A stretch of DNA of 64,000 bases. Source: Altererythrobacter sp. KTW20L (GTDB lineage: Bacteria; Pseudomonadota; Alphaproteobacteria; Sphingomonadales; Sphingomonadaceae). Position 1 is the first letter of the stretch, and each line of letters opens with the position of its first letter. Where the stretch lies: the NCBI RefSeq assembly GCF_023501975.1, contig NZ_JAMFLH010000008.1, forward strand, positions 62,001-126,000, read 5' to 3'. Positions 26,949-35,721 of this stretch are shown piece after piece. The notes beneath the pieces are model-generated. The model had not been told where the DNA came from. It worked only from the letters and a program-made list of their open reading frames with translations, and did not search any database. The position numbers and the translations under genes were made by a program.

Positions 26949-26985
26949 GCAGGGCCGGTGTCCCACCAACCAGCACCGGCCCTGC
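26949..26985 (+). terminator. Strong hairpin between receptor and sulfatase genes
   Basis: GCAGGGCCGGTG (26949-26960) pairs perfectly over 12 bp with CACCGGCCCTGC (26974-26985). No T-run follows, so it is more likely an mRNA-stabilising or attenuating stem than a full terminator. Confidence 0.5.
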
Positions 26986-27013
26986 TCCTCAATAATAGAA
27001 ACGGGAGCCTGAA

Positions 27014-28444
27014 TTGACTGTCGAGACCAAGGATTTCGCCCTTACCCGCCGCGAAGTGATGGCCGGGGCCATGGGAACCGCCGCACTGGCGGTATCCTTG
27101 CCCGGCCTGGCCCACACGCCCGGTCGCAAGCCCAACTTCCTGTTCATCATGGCGGACGACCTCGGCTATGCGGACCTGTCCTGTTATGGTCGGCGAGAAT
27201 ACCAGACGCCTGTCCTCGACAGCCTGGCGGCGCAGGGCATGATGTTCACCGACGGCTATGCCAACAGCGCAGTGTGCTCCGCCACGCGCGTGGGGCTGAT
27301 CACCGGGCGCTATCAGTATCGCACGCCCGCCGGTCTCGAAGAGCCGCTGCAGAACCCCGATCTGGGCCTCGATCCGGCCCATCCGACCTTGCCTTCGCTG
27401 CTGAAAGCCCAAGGCTATCATACCGCGCTGGTCGGCAAATGGCACATGGGCCTGCTGCCCAATTATGGCCCGCTGAAAAGCGGTTATGACGAATTCTGGG
27501 GCAATCGCGGGGGCGGGGTAGACTATTTCACCCACCGGGTCGGCGGCAACAAGGACGTGTGGGACGGCGACGTGCTGGTGGATGAGGTCGGCTACTACAC
27601 CGACATGCTGGCCGACCGCAGCCTCGAATTTCTCGATGCCCGGGCGGTCGAACCGGACAAGCCCTGGTTGCTGAGCCTTCATTTCACCGCTCCGCACTGG
27701 CCCTGGGAAGCCGATGACGAACTGGGCCGCAGAGAGAGCGAAAGGCTGGCGCAGATCCCGCCCAGCGGCGACCTCGACATCGTCCACTTCGATGGCGGCA
27801 CGATGGAAACCTATGCCGGCATGGTCACCAACATGGATGCCAACATCGGCCGCGTGCTGGATCGGGTGCGTGTGTTGGGCATGGAACAGGACACCGTGGT
27901 CGTCTTCACCAGCGACAACGGCGGCGAGCGGTTCAGCTTTAACTGGCCATTCACCGGCATCAAGACGCAGTTGCTGGAAGGCGGGATACGTGTTCCGTTC
28001 ATCGTCAAGTGGCCGGGGCTGACGGCGCCTGGCTCCACCAGCGATACGCCAGCGCTGTCGATGGATTTCCTCCCCACCTTCGTGGCCGCTGCAGGCGGTG
28101 CGCCCGATCCGGCCTATCCGCCAGACGGCATGGACCTGCAACCGGTGCTAGCGGGCATCGCCACACCGCAGCGCGACCTGTTCTGGCGTTATGGCAGCAA
28201 GGACCAGCGTGCGCTTCGTCGCGGGCAGTACAAGTATCTCAAGATCAACGAGAACGAATTCCTGTTCGACATCATCGCCGACCCGCTGGAGCGTGGCAAC
28301 CTCAAGGACCGCATGCCTGAAAGGTTCGCCGCGATGAAGCAGGCCTGGGAGCAGTTGAACAGCCAGATGCTGCACGACCCCGAGGCCCGCAGCTATGGTT
28401 TCGAACCGCGCATGCTGGCCGATCAGTTCGATCCGATGCCCTGA
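27014..28444 (+). CDS. Tat-exported type I sulfatase
   Basis: A 476-residue sulfatase that hydrolyses sulfate esters, probably in the periplasm. The N-terminus has a twin-arginine signal (LTRREVMAGAMGTAALAV). Metal ligands DD are at residues 48-49 (MADDLGYADL). The formylglycine motif is C88-S-A-T-R, a C-x-A-x-R variant of the usual C-x-P-x-R, followed by GLITGRY. Later motifs are GKWHMG, APHWPWE and SDNGGE. The Cys must be oxidised to formylglycine by a maturase, which is not in the window. The only plausible start is a TTG at 27014 with GGGAGCC upstream. The substrate is unknown: a polysaccharide, steroid or alkyl sulfate are all possible. Confidence 0.9.
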   Translation: MTVETKDFALTRREVMAGAMGTAALAVSLPGLAHTPGRKPNFLFIMADDLGYADLSCYGRREYQTPVLDSLAAQGMMFTDGYANSAVCSATRVGLITGRYQYRTPAGLEEPLQNPDLGLDPAHPTLPSLLKAQGYHTALVGKWHMGLLPNYGPLKSGYDEFWGNRGGGVDYFTHRVGGNKDVWDGDVLVDEVGYYTDMLADRSLEFLDARAVEPDKPWLLSLHFTAPHWPWEADDELGRRESERLAQIPPSGDLDIVHFDGGTMETYAGMVTNMDANIGRVLDRVRVLGMEQDTVVVFTSDNGGERFSFNWPFTGIKTQLLEGGIRVPFIVKWPGLTAPGSTSDTPALSMDFLPTFVAAAGGAPDPAYPPDGMDLQPVLAGIATPQRDLFWRYGSKDQRALRRGQYKYLKINENEFLFDIIADPLERGNLKDRMPERFAAMKQAWEQLNSQMLHDPEARSYGFEPRMLADQFDPMP

Positions 28445-28572
28445 AGGGAGTGGGGGAACACCGGGCGCCTGCCTCGAACCGCCGGCCAGGCGTGACGAGT
28501 TGGATAGCTCACCCTGGCGCATCCCTCCGCCGCCGATTGCCCACGACCGCAGGGCGTGTTAGGGCCCGTGCC

Positions 28573-29271
28573 ATGAGCTATTGTGACACCTGCGTTGTGC
28601 GGAACCGGGCCATCTGCCAGGCGCTGGACGACAGCGAGATTCAGGTTCTAAGCACGATTGGCCGCCGCAAGGTGTTGTCCGCCGGCGATCCGCTGATCTG
28701 GGAAGGTGACGACAGCCTGCTGGTGGCCAATGTCATCGACGGCATGCTGAAGCTGACCAACTCGACCGAAGACGGGCGCGAGCAGATTGTCGGTGTGGTC
28801 TATCCGGCGGATTTCATCGGGCGGCCGTTCGGCAAGACCACCAACCATTCGGTCACGGCACTTACCGATGCGCGGGTCTGTGTATTTGCCCGTAGCGATT
28901 TTGACCGCTTCGCCGGGGACCATCCGAAGCTGGAGCACAAGCTGCTACAGCGCACGCTCGAGGAACTGGATCGGACGCGCAGCTGGATGCTACTGCTGGC
29001 CCGCAAGAGTGCCGAGGAAAAGGTGGCGACCTTCCTGCTGGAAATGTCCACCCGCCTGCGCGATGCCACCTGTTCCGGTCCGCATGACGAGCCGCTCGAC
29101 GAATTCGACCTGCCGTTCTCGCGCCAGCAGATCGGCGATATCCTGGGGGTGACGATCGAGACTGTCAGCCGCCAGATGACCCGGCTGAAGCGGGAAGGCA
29201 TTCTTGACCTTCCCAACCGCCGGTCGGTCAAGATTCTGGATCGCGACGCGCTCGAAGCGATGGCTGGCTGA
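28573..29271 (+). CDS. fnrL: FnrL-type oxygen-sensing Crp/Fnr regulator
   Basis: A 232-residue Crp/Fnr protein. The N-terminal cysteines C4-x2-C7-x7-C15, together with C103 (RVCVF), are placed to hold a 4Fe-4S cluster that falls apart in oxygen, as in FNR/FnrL. A cAMP-binding-fold domain, dimer helix and C-terminal helix-turn-helix (SRQQIGDILGVTIETVSRQM) follow. It sits just before ompW and the cbb3 oxidase operon, and TTGAC-N4-GTCAA boxes precede likely targets, so it should activate them at low oxygen. I chose the ATG at 28573 (MSYCDTC); upstream in-frame sequence shows no family features. Confidence 0.9.
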   Translation: MSYCDTCVVRNRAICQALDDSEIQVLSTIGRRKVLSAGDPLIWEGDDSLLVANVIDGMLKLTNSTEDGREQIVGVVYPADFIGRPFGKTTNHSVTALTDARVCVFARSDFDRFAGDHPKLEHKLLQRTLEELDRTRSWMLLLARKSAEEKVATFLLEMSTRLRDATCSGPHDEPLDEFDLPFSRQQIGDILGVTIETVSRQMTRLKREGILDLPNRRSVKILDRDALEAMAG

Positions 29272-29286
29272 TCGCTCTGAAGCAAA

Positions 29287-29319
29287 ACGGGCCGGCGTTT
29301 CCGCCAGCCCGTCCCGTTT
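29287..29319. terminator. Bidirectional hairpin between fnrL and ompW
   Basis: ACGGGCCGGCG (29287-29297) pairs with CGCCAGCCCGT (29302-29312) with one mismatch. T-rich sequence follows on the + strand and an AAAA run precedes it, suiting both convergent genes. Confidence 0.6.
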
Positions 29320-29334
29320 CGTTCAAACTGCAGC

Positions 29335-30030
29335 TTAGAAGCGGAAGCCTACACCTGCGCTCAGCACCCAGGGGTCGAGCTTGTGGGTGGTTTCGATCAC
29401 CTTGGTGTTGCCCGCAAACCAGCGCGCCGTGGTGTTCACGAAATAGCGTTTGGCATCGAGCGACACGAGCATGTTCTCGCCCACCGGCACATCGACACCG
29501 GCCTGCAGCGCAAAGCCCAGTTCGTTGCTGAGCGACTGGCGTGTGACGCCCAGCGGGATGGTGTCAGCACCCGGCGCATCGTTGATCCACAGGAAATAGG
29601 TGGGGCCAGCGCCGACATAGGGCGACACGCCGCCGGGATTGACGTGGTACTTCAGGGTGAAAGTGGCTGGGATGACCCGGGCGTTCGATACCGCCTCGGC
29701 GCCGGTAAGCGGACCTGCCACGATGTCCACGTCGTGCTGCGTGAAGCAGCAGATTGTCTCGAGCGAGATGTTGGACGAGAAGAAGTATTCGATCGCCACG
29801 GTCGGCACGATGTTGTCGTTCGCGGCGGTCTGGGTCGTTGCCGGCAGCGGGCCGAGCAATGCGACATCGGTGATCTTGCCATCCGGCATTACGGCCGTGG
29901 CCAGCACCTTGACCTGGATGTCACCGGCTTCCTGAGCGGCAGCGGGGGTTGCGCCAATGCCGCAGGCCAGGGCCAGCGCCAGCGCCAGTGTCGGGGTGGG
30001 AGCGAGGGTGTTGCGCAGATTGTGGCGCAT
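29335..30030 (-). CDS. ompW: OmpW-family outer-membrane protein
   Basis: A 231-residue protein with a signal peptide (about 1-32, LALALALACGIGATPAAAQ) and an eight-stranded OmpW barrel ending in the aromatic strand WVLSAGVGFRF. Typical segments are PTVAIEYFFSSNISLET and FTLKYHVNPGGVSPYVGAGP. OmpW proteins form narrow hydrophobic channels, and in E. coli ompW is FNR-regulated. Here it lies between fnrL and the cbb3 operon and is divergent from ccoN, with FNR-like sites in the shared 239-bp gap. The transported compound is unknown. Confidence 0.9.
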   Translation of the reverse strand: MRHNLRNTLAPTPTLALALALACGIGATPAAAQEAGDIQVKVLATAVMPDGKITDVALLGPLPATTQTAANDNIVPTVAIEYFFSSNISLETICCFTQHDVDIVAGPLTGAEAVSNARVIPATFTLKYHVNPGGVSPYVGAGPTYFLWINDAPGADTIPLGVTRQSLSNELGFALQAGVDVPVGENMLVSLDAKRYFVNTTARWFAGNTKVIETTHKLDPWVLSAGVGFRF

Positions 30031-30120
30031 GATCTTTTCTCCGTCTTGCCACCGTGGCTGCCCCTTGCAGCTTCACTCGGCGACATAGCGGCCCAATGCT
30101 CCTGCTGAAGCGAGCCCACA

Positions 30121-30134
30121 TTGATTGAACGCAA
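30121..30134. promoter_or_regulatory. Imperfect FNR box before ompW
   Basis: TTGAT-TGAA-CGCAA has one perfect FNR half-site and a second half with 3 of 5 matches to ATCAA. It lies about 90 bp upstream of the ompW start. Confidence 0.35.
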
Positions 30135-30201
30135 AGATTGGGCCGCTTTTCGAATGCCCAGGCTGCCCGGCTAAAGGCTTCGCAAATGTGAAGTTTTCAT
30201 T

Positions 30202-30215
30202 TTGACCGCAGTCAA
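30202..30215. promoter_or_regulatory. FNR/FixK-type box before ccoN
   Basis: TTGAC-CGCA-GTCAA is a perfect palindrome, differing symmetrically by one base per half from the FNR consensus TTGAT-N4-ATCAA. It ends 54 bp before the ccoN start, a suitable activator position. Confidence 0.75.
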
Positions 30216-30269
30216 TGTTGCAGGGCAGCAATTGGCGCAGGGCGGGGCCATTCTAAGGGGAAATGGTCA

Positions 30270-31934
30270 ATGGAAACTCTGACGACTCGCGCAGGAATGT
30301 GGTTCGTCCTGCTTGTCCTCGCGGTGCTCGCCTCCGCGCTGGCACGCGATACCGCCTTTGCCGTTCACATGGTTATCGTCGGCCTGGCGGCAGGTATCGC
30401 CCTATGGTGGACGCTGGCGAAATCGAAGATCGACCTGGTCGGCACCTGGCTGCGTCCGGACAACGACGAAACGAAATATGACGATGATCCGGTGCGCTGG
30501 GGCGTGCTCGCCACGATGTTCTGGGGCGTGGCGGGCTTTCTTGCCGGGCTTGTCATCGCGCTGCAGCTGGCCTTTCCTGCACTGAATTTCGAGCCTTGGC
30601 TGAACTTCGGGCGACTGCGTCCCTTGCATACCAGTGCGGTCATTTTTGCGTTCGGCGGCAATGCGCTGATCTGTACCAGCTTCTATATCGTCCAGCGTAC
30701 CTGCCGCGCCCGCCTGGCAATGCCCGGCACGGCGCGCTTCGTGTTCTGGGGTTACCAGCTGTTTATCGTGCTGGCGGCTACCGGCTACCTGATGGGCGTG
30801 ACCCAGTCGAAGGAGTATGCCGAACCCGAATGGTACGTCGACTGGTGGCTGACGATCGTGTGGGTGGCCTACCTGCTGGTCTTCGTGATGACCATCGTGA
30901 AGCGCCGCGAGCCGCATATCTATGTGGCCAACTGGTTCTTCCTCGCCTTCATCCTTACCGTGGCGATGCTGCATATCGTCAACAACCTCGACATGCCTGT
31001 CAGCCTGCTGGGATCGCGATCCTATCCGTTGTTCGCGGGCGTGCAAGGCGCGCTGGTGCAGTGGTGGTACGGGCACAACGCGGTCGGCTTCTTCCTGACC
31101 GCCGGCTTCCTGGCGATGATGTACTACTTCGTGCCCAAGCAGGCGGAGCGGCCGATCTATTCGTACCGCCTGTCGATCGTCCACTTCTGGAGCCTGATCT
31201 TCCTCTATATCTGGGCGGGTCCGCACCACCTGCACTATACCGCGCTGCCCGACTGGGCGCAGACGCTGGGCATGGTGTTCTCTGTCGTGCTGTGGATGCC
31301 GAGCTGGGGCGGGATGATCAACGGCCTGCTGACGCTGAACGGCGCATGGGACAAGATCCGCACCGATCCGATCATCCGCATGATGGTCTGGGCCTTGGCC
31401 TTCTACGGCATGAGCACGTTCGAAGGGCCGCTGCTGTCGATCAAGGCGGTCAATTCCATGTCGCATTATACCGACTGGACAATCGGCCACGTCCATTCGG
31501 GCGCCCTTGGCTGGAACGGTATGATCACCTTTGCCGCGATGTACTTCCTGGTGCCGCGCCTGTGGGGGCGCACCCGGCTCTACAGCCTGCGGATGGTCAA
31601 CTGGCACTTCTGGCTGGCGACCCTGGGGATCGTTTTCTACGCCTCGTCGATGTGGGTGGCCGGCATGATGCAGGGCTACATGTGGCGCGAATACGGTGCC
31701 GACGGCTACCTGGTGAACAGCTTTGCCGAGACCGTCAGCGCAATGTGGCCGATGTACGTGGCCCGCGCTTTCGGCGGCCTGCTCTACATCGCCGGGTTCC
31801 TGATCATGGTCTACAATGTGTGGCAGACCATCGCGGGCAACCTGCGGGTGGAAAAGCCGCTCGACGACGCAAAATTCAATCCCGACGCCGACCGGCCGCT
31901 GCCACGCACGCCGCTCGCCCAAGCGGCCGAGTGA
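30270..31934 (+). CDS. ccoN: cbb3-type cytochrome c oxidase subunit I
   Basis: A 554-residue catalytic subunit with about twelve membrane helices carrying the low-spin heme b and the heme b3-CuB site. It reduces oxygen with high affinity and pumps protons. Heme and copper ligand histidines are visible in [39 protein letters not shown] and [12 protein letters not shown]. It starts the ccoNOQP operon, and an FNR-type box precedes it. GGGGAAATGG upstream gives a ribosome site. Length is slightly more than the common 475-550. Confidence 0.96.
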   Translation: METLTTRAGMWFVLLVLAVLASALARDTAFAVHMVIVGLAAGIALWWTLAKSKIDLVGTWLRPDNDETKYDDDPVRWGVLATMFWGVAGFLAGLVIALQLAFPALNFEPWLNFGRLRPLHTSAVIFAFGGNALICTSFYIVQRTCRARLAMPGTARFVFWGYQLFIVLAATGYLMGVTQSKEYAEPEWYVDWWLTIVWVAYLLVFVMTIVKRREPHIYVANWFFLAFILTVAMLHIVNNLDMPVSLLGSRSYPLFAGVQGALVQWWYGHNAVGFFLTAGFLAMMYYFVPKQAERPIYSYRLSIVHFWSLIFLYIWAGPHHLHYTALPDWAQTLGMVFSVVLWMPSWGGMINGLLTLNGAWDKIRTDPIIRMMVWALAFYGMSTFEGPLLSIKAVNSMSHYTDWTIGHVHSGALGWNGMITFAAMYFLVPRLWGRTRLYSLRMVNWHFWLATLGIVFYASSMWVAGMMQGYMWREYGADGYLVNSFAETVSAMWPMYVARAFGGLLYIAGFLIMVYNVWQTIAGNLRVEKPLDDAKFNPDADRPLPRTPLAQAAE

Positions 31935-31947
31935 GGGGGACAATCCG

Positions 31948-32709
31948 ATGACTGATACCAAGAAGGAAGCGCTGAGCGGCCACAAGCGGCTCGAACGCAA
32001 TGTCACCCTGCTCGGCGCTGCGGCGCTGGTGACGGTGGCGATCGGCGGGATCGTGGAAATCGCTCCGCTGTTCTGGATCGACAACACGATCGAGCCGGTG
32101 GACGGCATGCGGCCCTACACCCCGCTGGAACAGGCCGGGCGCGACATCTATGTGCGCGAGGGCTGCTACAATTGCCACAGCCAGATGATCCGCCCCTTCC
32201 GCGACGAGGTGGAGCGTTATGGCCACTACAGCCTGGCCGCCGAGAGCATGTATGATCACCCGTTCCAGTGGGGTTCGAAACGCACCGGGCCGGACCTGGC
32301 GCGCGTCGGCGGTCGCTATTCGGATGCCTGGCATGTCCAGCACCTGATAAACCCGCAAAGCGTGGTGCCCGAAAGCGTGATGCCGACCTATGGCTTCCTC
32401 GCCGATACGCCGCTCGATTTCGAGTACATCGCCGACAACCTTGTAGCGCTGAGCCGCGTGGGTGTTCCCTATAGCGATGCCGATATCGAACAAGCACGGC
32501 AGGATGTGCTGGGCCAGGCCGATCCGGACGTTCCGGCAGGCGACCTGCTGGACCGGTATCCGGGAGCACAGGTGCGCGATTTCGACGGCGATCCCGAAAC
32601 GATCACCGAGATGGATGCGCTGGTCGCCTATCTCCAGGTTCTGGGAACGATGGTCGATGTGAACGCTGCGGCGGCGCAGGAAGTCCTGGCCGGGGAGCGG
32701 GGCCGATGA
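31948..32709 (+). CDS. ccoO: cbb3-type oxidase monoheme cytochrome subunit
   Basis: A 253-residue membrane-anchored cytochrome c. One N-terminal helix (about 17-37, [21 protein letters not shown]) is followed by a periplasmic domain with the heme motif CYNCH (near residue 74) and the conserved [15 protein letters not shown] sequence. The axial Met is probably in [10 protein letters not shown]. It passes electrons from CcoP to CcoN. The ATG at 31948 follows GTGAGGGGGACAA. The stop overlaps the ccoQ start in ATGA. Confidence 0.95.
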   Translation: MTDTKKEALSGHKRLERNVTLLGAAALVTVAIGGIVEIAPLFWIDNTIEPVDGMRPYTPLEQAGRDIYVREGCYNCHSQMIRPFRDEVERYGHYSLAAESMYDHPFQWGSKRTGPDLARVGGRYSDAWHVQHLINPQSVVPESVMPTYGFLADTPLDFEYIADNLVALSRVGVPYSDADIEQARQDVLGQADPDVPAGDLLDRYPGAQVRDFDGDPETITEMDALVAYLQVLGTMVDVNAAAAQEVLAGERGR

Positions 32710-32879
32710 CCTGGCATTCCACCTACGACTTCCTCCGCCACCTCGCGGATAGCTGGGGGCTGGTAGCGATAGCGCTGATGTGGCTGGCCTTCGCGGCCTG
32801 GCCCTTCCGACCCTCTGCCCGCGCTAGCAACAAGCGCGCGGCCAACATGATATTCGAGGACCAGACCCATGGCGAATGA
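32706..32879 (+). CDS. ccoQ: cbb3-type oxidase small subunit CcoQ
   Basis: A 57-residue protein with one membrane helix ([19 protein letters not shown], about residues 16-34) and a polar C-terminus, the plan of CcoQ/FixQ, which stabilises the oxidase complex. It lies in the expected place between ccoO and ccoP, with a four-base overlap to ccoO and an 11-base overlap with ccoP at its end. Confidence 0.88.
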   Translation: MTWHSTYDFLRHLADSWGLVAIALMWLAFAAWPFRPSARASNKRAANMIFEDQTHGE

Positions 32880-33831
32880 CCAGCGTCCTGACCAGCAAGT
32901 GCCCCAAAAGCCTGCTCCCCATCCGGGCCGCCGGCTTGACGAGCCGACCGGTGTTCATACCGTCGGGCACGAATGGGACGGCATCGAAGAACTCGACAAC
33001 CCCATGCCTCGCTGGTGGCTGTGGACGCTCTATGCGACGATCATCTGGGCCGTTGCCTATGTGATCGCCTATCCGGCCTGGCCCTTGCTCGAAAAGGGCA
33101 CCGAAGGCGTGCTTGGCTGGTCCAGCCGTGGCCAACTGGCCGAAGAAATGGCGGCCGAAACGTCGCGCCGTTCGCCCATCCTGGAAGCTATCGCCATGAC
33201 GCCGCTGGAGCGCCTGCCCGAGAACAGCGAGCTGATGGCCCAGGCCGTAGCTGGCGGCGCGGCGGCTTTCCGGGTGCACTGCGTGCAGTGCCACGGGGCC
33301 AATGCGGCCGGGTTCGAGGGCTTCCCCAACCTGACCGATGACGAATGGCTTTGGGGCGGCGACCTGCGGGCGATCGAATTCACGCTCGCCAAGGGCGTGC
33401 GCCATCCGGGTAATGACGAAACGCGGCAGAGCTTGATGCCGGCCTATGGTGCGAGCGGGATACTGGATCGCGGCCAGATCGACCAGGTGACAGCGCACGT
33501 CCTTTCGCTGACCGGTCGCGGGCCTGCCAATGCTGCCGGAGCAGAACTATACGCCAACAACTGCGCGGTATGCCACGGCGCCGATGGCGGCGGCCTGCGC
33601 CAGTTCGGTACGCCCAGCCTCAACGATGCGGTCTGGCTTTATGGCGATAGTCCTGCGGCTATCCGGCAGCAGATCTACCAGCCCAGGCACGGCGTGATGC
33701 CGGCGTGGGAAGACCGGCTGGACCAGGCGACGATCAGGATGCTGGCCGCCTACGTGCATTCGCTGGGAGGCGGGGAAGACTTCGTGGAGGTCGCTGCGGA
33801 TCCGGCGGTACAGGTCGATGAGCAACCCTGA
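32869..33831 (+). CDS. ccoP: cbb3-type oxidase diheme cytochrome subunit
   Basis: A 320-residue diheme cytochrome c. The N-terminal GHEWDGIEELDNPMPRWW motif, typical of CcoP, precedes a membrane helix (about 45-66). Two cytochrome c domains follow with CVQCH (near residue 141) and CAVCH (near 230), and axial Met candidates in SLMPAYG and GVMPAWE. It accepts electrons from soluble or membrane cytochrome c. Its start lies inside the end of ccoQ and its end overlaps ccoG by 14 bases, so the operon is tightly coupled. Confidence 0.95.
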   Translation: MANDQRPDQQVPQKPAPHPGRRLDEPTGVHTVGHEWDGIEELDNPMPRWWLWTLYATIIWAVAYVIAYPAWPLLEKGTEGVLGWSSRGQLAEEMAAETSRRSPILEAIAMTPLERLPENSELMAQAVAGGAAAFRVHCVQCHGANAAGFEGFPNLTDDEWLWGGDLRAIEFTLAKGVRHPGNDETRQSLMPAYGASGILDRGQIDQVTAHVLSLTGRGPANAAGAELYANNCAVCHGADGGGLRQFGTPSLNDAVWLYGDSPAAIRQQIYQPRHGVMPAWEDRLDQATIRMLAAYVHSLGGGEDFVEVAADPAVQVDEQP

Positions 33832-35275
33832 ACCCAAGATCCATCACAGCCCGCTGGGTGACTACGAAGCCCGGCGGGCTGTCCATCCCAAGCGGATCGA
33901 CGGGCCGTTCCGCCGCTTCAAGTGGCTGATCATGCTCGTCACCCTGGCGATCTATTACGGCACGCCGTGGATCCGCTGGGATCGCGGCCCCTATGCGCCG
34001 GACCAGGCTGTGCTGGTGGACGTGGCGAACCGCCGCTTCTTCATGTTCGACATCGAAATCTGGCCGCACGAATTCTATTTCGTGGCGGGCCTGCTGATCA
34101 TGGCGGGCGTGGGGTTGTTCCTGGTGACCAGTGCAGTGGGCCGGGCGTGGTGCGGCTATTCCTGCCCGCAGACCGTGTGGACCGACCTGTTCCAACACGT
34201 CGATCGCTTCTTCGATGGCGACCGGAACGCCCGGATGCGGCTCGATGCCGCGCCGTGGACCTGGGGGAAAGTGGCGCGGCGGCTGTCGAAGTGGTCGATC
34301 TATCTTGTCATCGCCTTCTGGACCGGCGGTGCATGGATCATGTATTTCGCCGATGCGCCGACGCTGGTGCGCGATTTCTGGGCGGGCGAGGCGGCGATGG
34401 TGGCCTATGTCGCCGTGGCCGTGCTGACTGCCACCACCTTCGTCCTCGGTGGCTTCATGCGCGAGCAGGTGTGCATCTACATGTGCCCCTGGCCGCGCAT
34501 CCAGAGCGCGCTGATGGACGAGCATTCGCTGCAAGTTACCTACAAGGACTGGCGCGGCGAACAGCGCGGCTCGGTGAAGAAAGCGGAAAAGAACCCCGAA
34601 GCCTATGGCGACTGCATCGACTGCAACCTGTGCGTGGCGGTGTGCCCCACCGGATGGGACATCCGCAAAGGCCCGGACATCTCCTGCATCACCTGCGGGC
34701 TGTGTATCGATGCCTGCGACCGGACGATGGAAAGCGTGGGCCGTCCGCGCGGCCTGATTGACTACATCACGCTGGACGATGCCAAGGCCGAAGCTGCCGG
34801 TGCAGCCCCGCAGCCCGCCTATCGCGCCCTGCTGCGGCCGCGGACGATCGCCTATTTCCTGGTCTGGGCTGCGCTTGGTGCGGGGCTGCTGTTCCTGCTG
34901 GGCACGCGCACCCATACGGATATCACTGCGGCGCCCGATCGCAATCCGGCTTTCACGGTGATGCGGGATGGCTCTGTGCGCAACAACTACACGGTCAAGC
35001 TGCGCAACATGGAGAACCGGCCGCGCGACATGCGGGTATCGCTCAGCGGTATCGAAGGCGCGAAGATGTGGACCGACACCATGAATGCTGAACGCGCCGC
35101 CCGCGAGCTTGAATTCGCCGTGCCTGCCGATGCCACGCAGAGCCTGCGTATCTACGTGGTCTCACCCGCCGGCACGGCAAGCCAGGACTTTGCCTTCAAC
35201 CTCCTCGCGCTCGACGAGCAGGGGGAAAGCGACACTGCGGAAACACGGTTCGAAACACCCAACGGAGGATCATGA
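33818..35275 (+). CDS. ccoG: CcoG/RdxA ferredoxin-like oxidase assembly protein
   Basis: A 485-residue membrane protein with about five helices. A dicluster 4Fe-4S domain reads CIDCNLCVAVCPTG and CITCGLCIDACD (about residues 266-300). A C-terminal Ig-like periplasmic domain starts near 375. CcoG is a copper(II) reductase that supplies copper(I) for cbb3 oxidase assembly. Conserved WCGYSCPQTVWTD and EQVCIYMCPWPRIQ motifs are present. It overlaps ccoP at the start and ccoH at the end. Confidence 0.95.
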   Translation: MSNPEPKIHHSPLGDYEARRAVHPKRIDGPFRRFKWLIMLVTLAIYYGTPWIRWDRGPYAPDQAVLVDVANRRFFMFDIEIWPHEFYFVAGLLIMAGVGLFLVTSAVGRAWCGYSCPQTVWTDLFQHVDRFFDGDRNARMRLDAAPWTWGKVARRLSKWSIYLVIAFWTGGAWIMYFADAPTLVRDFWAGEAAMVAYVAVAVLTATTFVLGGFMREQVCIYMCPWPRIQSALMDEHSLQVTYKDWRGEQRGSVKKAEKNPEAYGDCIDCNLCVAVCPTGWDIRKGPDISCITCGLCIDACDRTMESVGRPRGLIDYITLDDAKAEAAGAAPQPAYRALLRPRTIAYFLVWAALGAGLLFLLGTRTHTDITAAPDRNPAFTVMRDGSVRNNYTVKLRNMENRPRDMRVSLSGIEGAKMWTDTMNAERAARELEFAVPADATQSLRIYVVSPAGTASQDFAFNLLALDEQGESDTAETRFETPNGGS

Positions 35276-35721
35276 TGAGCAAACCTTTTACCGGCTGGCA
35301 CATGCTGGCCATGATGGTGGCGTTCTTCGGGACCATCATGGCGGTCAACTTCACCATGGCGCGCATTGCGGTGGGCAGTTTCGGCGGCGTGGTGGTGGAA
35401 AACTCCTATGTCGCCAGCCAGCACTTCAACGAATGGCTGGCCGAATCCCGCAGCCAGGAGGCACTTGGCTGGCAGGTGGAGAAGAGCCTGACGCCCGATC
35501 GTCACCTGGCGCTGGACATTTCGGGCGCGCCCGAGGGGCTGGAAGCCAGCGCCGTCCTGCGCCCGCCGCTGGGCAAGGTGGAATTCGTGCCGATGGCCTT
35601 CGCCCGCACTGGGCCGGGCCAGTATGTCTCGACCGAGCCCGTGGCCGCTGGCCGCTGGATCGTGCGGCTTGAACTTGTCGCCGGGGAAGCAACCTGGCGC
35701 AGCGAGGCAGAGGTCCAGTGA
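35272..35721 (+). CDS. ccoH: CcoH/FixH oxidase assembly protein
   Basis: A 149-residue protein with one N-terminal membrane helix (GWHMLAMMVAFFGTIMAVNF) and a periplasmic domain with NSYVASQHFNEWLAESRSQ, typical of FixH. It is needed for stable assembly of the cbb3 complex. The start ATGATGA overlaps the ccoG stop, and the end overlaps the GTG start of ccoI. Confidence 0.92.
   Translation: MMSKPFTGWHMLAMMVAFFGTIMAVNFTMARIAVGSFGGVVVENSYVASQHFNEWLAESRSQEALGWQVEKSLTPDRHLALDISGAPEGLEASAVLRPPLGKVEFVPMAFARTGPGQYVSTEPVAAGRWIVRLELVAGEATWRSEAEVQ

Noticed and set aside
26882-28141. Open frame of 419 codons on the - strand opposite the sulfatase gene
   Set aside because: Antisense shadow of a gene with clear catalytic motifs; no ribosome site or domain.
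30402-32108. Open frame of 568 codons on the - strand opposite ccoN and ccoO
   Set aside because: Antisense of two certain genes. The translation is rich in His, Arg and Gln with no recognisable fold.
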